Shown here in pieces: positions 45,575-52,715 of a stretch of DNA of 64,000 bases (within the stretch, counting starts at the first letter, position 1; every line of letters begins with the position of its first letter). The stretch comes from Acidobacteriota bacterium (GTDB lineage: Bacteria; Acidobacteriota; Blastocatellia; Pyrinomonadales; Pyrinomonadaceae): assembly GCA_019639195.1 (NCBI GenBank), contig JAHBSI010000002.1, forward strand, positions 124,001 to 188,000, given 5' to 3'. The notes below the pieces were generated by a model. That model did not search any database, was not told the DNA's origin, and saw only the letters and a program-made list of their open reading frames with translations. The position numbers were made by a program, and so were the translations under genes.

Positions 45575-47356
45575 TTAAACAGCGGCAGGACCTGAACTGT
45601 CGGAGCCTGCGGTCAAAGAATCTCGAAGTCGATCCATTGCGTTGCGATGTGAGAATGCCATCAGCATCCCGAGCATCACAAAGCTCGTCACAAGGCTAAA
45701 GCCTCCATGGCTGACGAACGGGAGCGTAATGCCGGTCATCGGAAGAGCTCGCGTAATGCCGCCGATGTTCACAAGTGCCTGAAAACCGATGAAGGCAGCA
45801 AGCCCGATCGCACAAAGTTTGCTGAACATATCTCGCGAATCTCTCGCGATCTGAACGCCCGCCGTGACGAACAAAATTAGGGCAAAGGTTATCAACAATC
45901 CACCGGAAAGTCCAAGTTCTTCACCAATCGCGGCGTAAATGTAATCGGAATCCGAAACCGGGATAAGTTCCGGATAGCCGAGGCCAAACCCGCGGCCCGT
46001 CACGCCGCCTGATGCAATGCCGAAAGTGGCTTGCGCAGGTTGGAATGCGAGCATATCGAACCACGCATCTGTGTTGATCGACCGTTGAAGAGCCGGGTCG
46101 TCTTCCAGCATGCCCGGCAGCTTCGGGTTGTTCTTGACCAGATCGGCGTAGTACCGGTCGTAGTCATCCTTCCACCAATCGGTATCGGGAGACGGCGGGT
46201 CAAAGCCATCGAGCCAAAGGTGGAAACGCTGTTGGATCCGATCCGGAAGAACTGAGCGGACGGGACCGGCAAGTGTGGGAAGAAGCGGAACCTTCGCTTG
46301 TGTCGAAGGTGGTAAGGCCCCGACGATCAAAATGCTGACCGCAAGAAGTACAGTTCCAACAAGAACGAAACGCTGCGAGAATCTTCTGACCGCGATCAGA
46401 TAAAGAGTTGCGTACACCGCACTGAAAACCATCATCTGTCCAAAATCTTTTAGGACAAAGAAAGGCAGGAATGGGACGACCGCCATAAAAACAAGCGGCA
46501 GAACATCCTTTGCGCGCGGCAGACCCCAATAGGTCCGTGCGAGATTCCTGTAAAGCACGGCAAGGATCGCTGCAAACCCGATCAAAAACGGAACCTTTGC
46601 AGGCTCCCACGGCGTCATATTTCCAAGGAATTTTCCCGCCTGCGACGTGACAGCCGCAAACAGAAGCGGCACGAGCGTCAGAAGGACGATAACTACACCG
46701 TTATCCTGCAGGAGCCGCTGAACGTCATCCCGCCGGACAAGGAAGAATACCGCGATGAATGAAATGATCGCGAACAGCGGGATAAGCGTGTTCGAAGACA
46801 ATATTGTGCCTGACATCGATTCTTTCACAGGACGCGGTGTTTCCTGAGAAAGATCGACAGGATGCGGATCCGACGGCGGAAGGCCAACCATCTGCTTCTT
46901 TTCGGCGGAATAGTTTTCGGTCACATAGTGCAGCTGTGCAGTTCGGATCTTTGCAGCACGCTCACGCGCTATCGCGGCGAACTTTGCATCAAGAAGCGCT
47001 CGGGATTTCTCGCGGTCAGACATCGAAGAGCCCTCGATCTTCGCACGGACCGCTGGATCAATATCTGCCGCGTATTCGCGGTCAGAGAAGAGACGATATT
47101 GCACGGTCAGGCCGATCGAAAATAGAACGACACAGGCAGTGTATGGTATCCATGAACCGCGATAGGACAAGAGCTTACGCAGAACGATCGGCAGAAGAGC
47201 GAGGAGCAGGATCAAACCGACATTCCGGTAAGCGACCAGCGAACTTGTCTCGTAACCGCGTATCAGTGCCGAGTAGCTGATCGCGTAGTGCGCGATCGCC
47301 GTCATAAAAACGACGATCAGGAGAACACAAACATGGAGGAACGTTCTATTCGACAC
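45575..47356 (-). CDS. RodA/FtsW/SpoVE family peptidoglycan polymerase
   Basis: A SEDS glycosyltransferase of 593 aa that polymerises lipid II with its partner PBP. Over ten transmembrane helices are present. The conserved C-terminal blocks YIYAAIGEELGLSGG, GIARDSRD-like VQIARDSRDMFS and MTGITLPFVSHGGFSLV are intact. It is longer than typical (about 400 aa) because of an N-terminal extension with extra helices and a soluble loop (residues about 115-190). The start is a GTG. It lies 3 bp after the PBP2 gene, the usual pairing. RodA versus FtsW cannot be separated by eye. Confidence 0.9.
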   Translation of the reverse strand: MSNRTFLHVCVLLIVVFMTAIAHYAISYSALIRGYETSSLVAYRNVGLILLLALLPIVLRKLLSYRGSWIPYTACVVLFSIGLTVQYRLFSDREYAADIDPAVRAKIEGSSMSDREKSRALLDAKFAAIARERAAKIRTAQLHYVTENYSAEKKQMVGLPPSDPHPVDLSQETPRPVKESMSGTILSSNTLIPLFAIISFIAVFFLVRRDDVQRLLQDNGVVIVLLTLVPLLFAAVTSQAGKFLGNMTPWEPAKVPFLIGFAAILAVLYRNLARTYWGLPRAKDVLPLVFMAVVPFLPFFVLKDFGQMMVFSAVYATLYLIAVRRFSQRFVLVGTVLLAVSILIVGALPPSTQAKVPLLPTLAGPVRSVLPDRIQQRFHLWLDGFDPPSPDTDWWKDDYDRYYADLVKNNPKLPGMLEDDPALQRSINTDAWFDMLAFQPAQATFGIASGGVTGRGFGLGYPELIPVSDSDYIYAAIGEELGLSGGLLITFALILFVTAGVQIARDSRDMFSKLCAIGLAAFIGFQALVNIGGITRALPMTGITLPFVSHGGFSLVTSFVMLGMLMAFSHRNAMDRLRDSLTAGSDSSGPAAV

Positions 47357-47359
47357 GAT

Positions 47360-49258
47360 TCAGCGTTTCTTTCCTTCCGGGGTTACGACCTTTGGCTTTA
47401 CGGTGTATTTGTCACCGAGGAGGCCAAGTTCGCGAGCTTTCAGTATGACATCAGCAGCGATCGGGGCGGCAGTTCCTCCGCCGAATCGACTGCCGATATC
47501 CTCAACAACAACGGCGATCGCCACCTGCGGATTCTCAAGAGGTGCGATGCTGATGAACCATCCGTCGGTACGGTCTCGGGTCACGAATTTTTTCTCTTCG
47601 ATAATTTCACCATTCTTTCCCGTCTTCTTTATGATAGTGAACTTTCGTCTTCCGTTCTCATCATAAACCGGCACATCGTCCTGTTCGGCCGTACCGGTTT
47701 TGCCACCGGCCATGATCCCGGTACCGGCAAGCATGGCACGAACTCGGCCGCCAGTACCTCCCGGTTCTTCGGTAACGGTTGACATGATCTCGCGGACCAT
47801 CGCGGCCTGCTGCGGTGAAAGGACCTGAGAAAACGCCTGCGGCTGAAGGTCGGCCTCGATCTTCGGCTTGATAAGCTGGCCTTTAAGATTGCCGGCACCT
47901 GCGGCAACCAATGCCATTTGGAATGGCGTCATTTGCGACGCTAACCCTTGTCCCATTCCTTCTAGTCCAAAATCATAGAGGGTCAAACTTTTCCCGACCA
48001 CCATTGTCGATTGGCGTGGACTAAGCGAGTTTGCGATCCGATCCGTGCTTGTATTCCAAACTTGCGGAAAGAACCCTTGCAATAGTGCATCTTTTGGTTC
48101 ATCGACGGTCGCTATGCCGAACTGCCTTGCCGTTTCTGCCATTCTCTCACGGCCGAGATAGTTCGCCAGCTGCGCAAAATACTGGTTGCTGGAGACCTTA
48201 AAAGCTTCTCGAAGCGGCACGTCGGTGCGGCATATCTCGCAACTTCCGCCGGCATCACAGATCGGCCGTGAGCCGCGAAAAGGCGTGTAGCAGGGCGGAT
48301 CCGCCGTCGATGGAAGATCGGCAAAAAGGGCATCCTGCTTTCCGGCTCGAAATGCAGAGATCATCGTCAAGGTCTTGAACGTTGATCCGGGCGGATAGAA
48401 TTCGCGAGTTGCACGGCTTAAGAGAGGCTGGTTCGCCTTGTCGGCCTCGAGCGCAAGATATCCGTCAAGCGTTCGAACATCATCAAGGCTGTACGACGGG
48501 TTAGAGTACATTGCGAGTACGTCGCCGGTCTGAGGATTCATCACAACGATGGCCCCTTTCTTTCCCTCGAGCTGTTTTGCAACGAACTGCTGTAGCTGCC
48601 GGTCTATTGTCAGCCGAACATCTTTATTGACGGGTTCGGGCTCGCGATACTTGAACAAGATGTCCCACGCTTCCGGGGCAGGACCGGACTGACGCGAGAA
48701 CAAAGTTCGCTCAAGGCCCGGAGTTCCGCGTTCGGTTCCGAATAAATGAGCCATTTCGCGGTCAAGCGGATAAGAACGTGCGAGATCCCCGTCCTGCGTC
48801 AGCTTGTAGTACGCGAGTGTCGAATCCAGCTTGCCCGTACGGTCAAGGACCCAGCCTCGAAGGTCGGCTGCACTCGTCCTACGCCGTCGAAGGTCTTTGT
48901 AGGCGAGGGCCTGGAACTGGTCATTCTCCTCATCGGCAAACTTCGTCCAATAGACGTGAAACCCGAATACGCCAAATGCGGCGATCACAAAAAATACTTG
49001 CCAGACAAAAATACTGCGATTTGCGAGGTTGACCGTAAGTCGTTTAGCAACCGCCGGCGGAACGTTCTTCTCGGCGGTCAAACGAGGCCTTCGAATGGTC
49101 TCCAGAAAAAAGACGGCGAGGAAGATCAGCAGGACCAGGGTTCCAAAGAGATAAAGGATCGTGATGCCGGCCGGTGTACGCTCCAGTACCTGGCCGCCGA
49201 AAATATACTCGGGCCGCAGGAACTTCCAGTCGATAAAAAGCAGCAAGAAGTTGGTCAT
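47360..49258 (-). CDS. Class B penicillin-binding protein 2 (transpeptidase)
   Basis: A 632-aa DD-transpeptidase. One N-terminal cytoplasmic membrane anchor region has two hydrophobic segments (about 24-46 and 85-107). The dimerisation domain has RGWVLDRTGKLDSTLAYYK. Catalytic motifs are PPGSTFKTLTM (SxxK, nucleophile Ser), SSNQYF (SxN) and MAGGKTGTAEQ (KTG). It cross-links glycan made by the adjacent SEDS protein. It overlaps the FhaA-like gene by 4 bp and is 3 bp before the RodA/FtsW gene. Confidence 0.93.
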   Translation of the reverse strand: MTNFLLLFIDWKFLRPEYIFGGQVLERTPAGITILYLFGTLVLLIFLAVFFLETIRRPRLTAEKNVPPAVAKRLTVNLANRSIFVWQVFFVIAAFGVFGFHVYWTKFADEENDQFQALAYKDLRRRRTSAADLRGWVLDRTGKLDSTLAYYKLTQDGDLARSYPLDREMAHLFGTERGTPGLERTLFSRQSGPAPEAWDILFKYREPEPVNKDVRLTIDRQLQQFVAKQLEGKKGAIVVMNPQTGDVLAMYSNPSYSLDDVRTLDGYLALEADKANQPLLSRATREFYPPGSTFKTLTMISAFRAGKQDALFADLPSTADPPCYTPFRGSRPICDAGGSCEICRTDVPLREAFKVSSNQYFAQLANYLGRERMAETARQFGIATVDEPKDALLQGFFPQVWNTSTDRIANSLSPRQSTMVVGKSLTLYDFGLEGMGQGLASQMTPFQMALVAAGAGNLKGQLIKPKIEADLQPQAFSQVLSPQQAAMVREIMSTVTEEPGGTGGRVRAMLAGTGIMAGGKTGTAEQDDVPVYDENGRRKFTIIKKTGKNGEIIEEKKFVTRDRTDGWFISIAPLENPQVAIAVVVEDIGSRFGGGTAAPIAADVILKARELGLLGDKYTVKPKVVTPEGKKR

Positions 49259-50178
49259 TCCTCGACCGCCTCCTCGCCTGTCAGCTCTGTCTCAGACTCC
49301 GACGACTCCGAATTGAAGGGTTCGGGCGCAAGAGTGAACTTCACATCAATCGTTCCGAAGGTCACACGATCATCACCGGTGATCGTGACGACTTCACCAT
49401 AGGCTATCTTCTCATTATTCACCTTTGTTCCATTCGTCGAACCGGTATCTGCTACGGCCATATCTCCGTTGGCCGATATCGCGAGCGTGGCGTGATGCTT
49501 GGATACACTTGTGTCGTCGATAGTCAGCATACTTTCGGCCGTGCGCCCAACACTGATGCGTCCGGGTGCAGGAACTCGCAGCTGAACCTCGTTCTCAAAA
49601 CCGCCGATCTCAAACGCCGCCGTGCAGAGGAAAACACCGGGCTGTAAAGTCGATGCCGTTGGTTCCGAATCTACTTCCGATTTTGACTCCGATGAGGGCG
49701 CTTTTGCATCAAATGTTGGGATCGAAAGGTGAATTTCCTTTTCATCCTCTTCACTATCGGACGACGGATCGAATGAGGCGATAAAGCGAATGCCCTCCGT
49801 AAAATAGTCGGGTTTGACTTCGATCGTCATCGGAGCGTAGGTGTAATACCGCCGGTCATTAATGTGGTCGATCGCCGCGACAAGAAGCTCACTCTCAAGA
49901 GCATCGATCGTCGTTGGATCGTCCGTCGAAAACTTGTCCCATTGCATCTTCAAGACTATCGAGTGCGGGACAACCTTACCCTTTCCGCGGACCTCACGAG
50001 CTTCGGAGTCCAATATTTGCTTTATCCGCTCAATGATCTCGCTAGTGGCGAGTCCGCTCGACGGCTTCCACTGTCTTCCGGTGAATCCGTCAAAAATATC
50101 GCCAAGTTTACCCAGGACGCCCCGAAGCAGGGAATCAATGGAGGTTGGGCGTGGATTCTGAGACCTATCTTCTGTCAT
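49255..50178 (-). CDS. FhaA-like protein: DUF3662 domain plus FHA domain
   Basis: A 307-aa cytoplasmic adaptor. Residues about 15-130 match DUF3662/FhaA-N (GLATSEIIERIKQILDSEAR, VPHSIVLKM). An acidic Ser/Glu-rich linker follows. A C-terminal FHA domain (about 205-290) contains ISVGRTAESMLTI, VSKHHATL and GSTNGTKVN. In mycobacteria FhaA heads the fhaA-fhaB-pstP-rodA-pbpA-pknA-pknB operon and links kinases to peptidoglycan synthesis. The same order logic holds here (FhaA-PBP2-RodA-PP2C) without kinase genes in the operon. ATG 50178 is preferred to an adjacent GTG. Confidence 0.88.
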   Translation of the reverse strand: MTEDRSQNPRPTSIDSLLRGVLGKLGDIFDGFTGRQWKPSSGLATSEIIERIKQILDSEAREVRGKGKVVPHSIVLKMQWDKFSTDDPTTIDALESELLVAAIDHINDRRYYTYAPMTIEVKPDYFTEGIRFIASFDPSSDSEEDEKEIHLSIPTFDAKAPSSESKSEVDSEPTASTLQPGVFLCTAAFEIGGFENEVQLRVPAPGRISVGRTAESMLTIDDTSVSKHHATLAISANGDMAVADTGSTNGTKVNNEKIAYGEVVTITGDDRVTFGTIDVKFTLAPEPFNSESSESETELTGEEAVEE

Positions 50179-50181
50179 CAC

Positions 50182-50391
50182 ATCAGATACGAGTGGATTC
50201 CATAGTAGCGAATTTCGGGAATTTAAGAAAAATCGGAAAGACTATTGTAAAAAGATGTTCAACTATGCCAAAATATTTTTGGAATGTTACTCGCCTTCCA
50301 CATTTCTTCTTGATAGTGCTCCCTGTTTCGTCTTCGACGTGTCTGTCGGAGCTATGGGAGTTTACCCGACGAAAACACACTCGAAAACAAT
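50182..50391. other. Divergent intergenic region, FhaA operon / pilin operon
   Basis: 210 bp lie between the minus-strand FhaA-like gene and the plus-strand pilin gene. It is AT rich in its left half. No clear promoter pair or repeat was found by eye, although both operons must start here. Confidence 0.35.
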
Positions 50392-51057
50392 ATGAATTGC
50401 CGCTCGCAAACAAAGTCTGGCGGACGCTCCGGCGAATCTGGTTTCTCATTGACCGAGCTATTTGTCACGCTGTCGGTGCTCGCCATCGTATGTGCGATCT
50501 CCATTCCGTACATAGTTAGCTACCGCAAGGTCTATCGGTCGGACGACCAGGCGATCAAGATCATGGACGTCATCCGCGAAACCTCACAACTTGCGATGAC
50601 CCGCCGCCGCACGATGCGCATCGAGATCGATCTGACGGATAACGCACTGCTCCAGATCGATGAGAACAACAGCGCTCCGGACACTCTGATTAAACGAATT
50701 CCGCTCGATAAAGTTCAGGATCTTCGTGTTGATGCGCGTCCAGCAGGTGTAAACGCACCCAATCCGCCGAACTACGGCGATATATCATTTGCGACCGATG
50801 GTGTTGGCCATGATGAGGGTGGGACGACCATTTCGGGGCATTCTGTTTGGGCTGCCCGGTTTGAGAGTCGTGGAACCGTAGTTGACGCCGCGGGGAATCC
50901 GATCAGTGTGACGCTCTATGTCTGGCCGCCGAGCATTCCCGGCAGCAGCGTCTCACGCAGCAAGGGCGAGATCCGAGCGATCACGCTTTTCGGCGGCAGC
51001 GGAGCTCTAAGATATTGGAAATATGATGGCTCGACGTTCGTTGCGAGCACACAGTAG
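50392..51057 (+). CDS. GspH/FimT-type minor pseudopilin
   Basis: A 221-aa type IV pilin-like protein. After a 16-aa basic leader comes the prepilin peptidase site and helix: G|FSLTELFVTLSVLAIVCAI with the conserved Glu5 after cleavage. A soluble beta-rich C-terminal domain is consistent with GspH/FimT. It is the first of four pilin-like genes read in one direction; minor pilins prime pilus assembly. No PilE-like major pilin, assembly ATPase or PilY1 is present in this window. Confidence 0.82.
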   Translation: MNCRSQTKSGGRSGESGFSLTELFVTLSVLAIVCAISIPYIVSYRKVYRSDDQAIKIMDVIRETSQLAMTRRRTMRIEIDLTDNALLQIDENNSAPDTLIKRIPLDKVQDLRVDARPAGVNAPNPPNYGDISFATDGVGHDEGGTTISGHSVWAARFESRGTVVDAAGNPISVTLYVWPPSIPGSSVSRSKGEIRAITLFGGSGALRYWKYDGSTFVASTQ

Positions 51058-51067
51058 GTTCAAGAAT

Positions 51068-51619
51068 ATGGACACGAAAAACGAATCCGGATTCTCGTAT
51101 ATCGATGTAATGATCGCGATCGTCATCTTGATGGTCGGCATCCTTGCTCTAATGTCTGGAATGGGCGGAGCCGTCCTTCAGGCTCGTTCGCAGGAGCAGC
51201 AGATGGTCGCAAAACAGATCGCTGCCTCGACGATGGAATCAATAATGTCGGTCAAGGAGACCGACCCCGATCGCCTTGGGTGGAAAGCCGTCGGCAATGT
51301 TGGGTCAAATCCTGACGTCAACGGGGTCCCTCAAGGCGTTTTTGTCGTTGGATTTCAAGATGTTCACACAGGTGCGGGACCAGACGAGATCCTGGGAACG
51401 GCGGATGACGACGGAGCTACCGCTCCAAATCTCCAACGTCAGATCACGATCCTGGACGAATGCGACCCCGACGCCCCGTCATACAACTGTCCGACTCCGG
51501 GAACGAATCCGGTTCGATTCAGGAATGTGCGAGTGGACGTTCGCTATTTCGTAGGTGCGGTTCCTCGAACAGAGACCTTGCAGACGGTATTGACGGACTA
51601 TGCGGTCGCGATCGATTAA
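51068..51619 (+). CDS. PilV-type minor pilin
   Basis: A 183-aa prepilin. The class III signal reads SG|FSYIDVMIAIVILMVGIL. The residue usually Glu at position 5 after cleavage is Asp here, a conservative but unusual change. The soluble part has an Asp-rich loop at about residues 103-116 (GAGPDEILGTADDDGA) similar to one in the next protein. ATG 51068 was chosen to give a short leader. It overlaps the next gene's upstream region by a few bases at its stop. Confidence 0.82.
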   Translation: MDTKNESGFSYIDVMIAIVILMVGILALMSGMGGAVLQARSQEQQMVAKQIAASTMESIMSVKETDPDRLGWKAVGNVGSNPDVNGVPQGVFVVGFQDVHTGAGPDEILGTADDDGATAPNLQRQITILDECDPDAPSYNCPTPGTNPVRFRNVRVDVRYFVGAVPRTETLQTVLTDYAVAID

Positions 51620-51632
51620 GGAGTATAGCTTT

Positions 51633-52694
51633 ATGACGCCAGCAGCAGAGCAATCAAGAACTGAACAAGGATTTTCGTTAGTCGAACTTCTGATCTCGAT
51701 CACGTTATTTACGATAGTGACGGGCAGCATCTTCGGGGTGATGCAGGTTGCGAAAGTGACTCGCTCCGTAGTTAGCGAAAAGACGGGATTGAACAAGAAT
51801 GTACGCATCGCTCTGAATTTGGTCGGACGCGACGCGTATAACGCAGGTTTCGGATACCCGCTCAGGAATACAGTGATCCTTACCGATAATCGCATCGGTA
51901 CGCTTCTCGGGATCCCAAACGACCCTGACTCCACGCGGGACACTGTCGCGCCGATCATGGCGGGTGATAACATAACGCTTAACACCTACAACCAAACCCC
52001 AAACGTAAAGACCGATCAGGTCACATTCCTTTTCAAGGATTCAAACTTCAACCTCGTTGGAGGTGTTTCGCAGCCCTTGAAAGTAAATGCAGCGACGACC
52101 AAATCGGGCGGAACTATTGACGAGATCGTGCCGCTGTCCGGCAGCAATTCGCTTTGCGATGTGAATGACCTTTACCTTGTCACCGGAAGTTCGGGCTCTA
52201 CGCTTGGCCTCGTTACCGCAAAGAGCGGAACCAATAAGATCGAATTCTCTAACGGCGACGTTCTTGGAATTAATCTGGCCGGCCCGGGGGGAACGCTGCG
52301 TTCGATCACTGTTCCGGCGAGTATTCAGAAGGTTCGGATGGTTACGTATTTCGTTACCCCGGACGGAACATTGACGCGTCGCGAATATGCAAATCTTCCT
52401 CCGGTTGGAGCGGCTCCTCCGACAAATTGGGTCGATTCGCCATTGATCTACGGAGTTCAGAACTTCCAGATCGAATACATCATGGACGACGGTTCGGTCA
52501 CAAATAATCCGATCGCGGGCCCCGATGGCGTAGCCGGTACGGCCGACGATCTTCCGACGAACCTGGCCGCTGTGAGACAGATCAGGGTGTCCGTAGATGT
52601 TCGGTCGATCGAAAATGCGCCGGGAGGCCAACCGTATCGAGAGACTCAAACAACGACATTTAGTACGCGTAATCTTGGTTACGAAGCCAATTAG
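51633..52694 (+). CDS. PilW-type minor pilin
   Basis: A 353-aa prepilin with an ideal AAGGAG 9 nt before ATG 51633. Cleavage site and helix: QG|FSLVELLISITLFTIVTGSI, with Glu5. The long soluble domain includes an Asp-rich loop (residues about 295-306, AGPDGVAGTADD) like that of the preceding PilV. A cysteine is visible in NSLCDVND. It sits third in the pilin operon. Confidence 0.82.
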   Translation: MTPAAEQSRTEQGFSLVELLISITLFTIVTGSIFGVMQVAKVTRSVVSEKTGLNKNVRIALNLVGRDAYNAGFGYPLRNTVILTDNRIGTLLGIPNDPDSTRDTVAPIMAGDNITLNTYNQTPNVKTDQVTFLFKDSNFNLVGGVSQPLKVNAATTKSGGTIDEIVPLSGSNSLCDVNDLYLVTGSSGSTLGLVTAKSGTNKIEFSNGDVLGINLAGPGGTLRSITVPASIQKVRMVTYFVTPDGTLTRREYANLPPVGAAPPTNWVDSPLIYGVQNFQIEYIMDDGSVTNNPIAGPDGVAGTADDLPTNLAAVRQIRVSVDVRSIENAPGGQPYRETQTTTFSTRNLGYEAN

Positions 52695-52715
52695 ACGATT
52701 CATAGGTACAAAACG

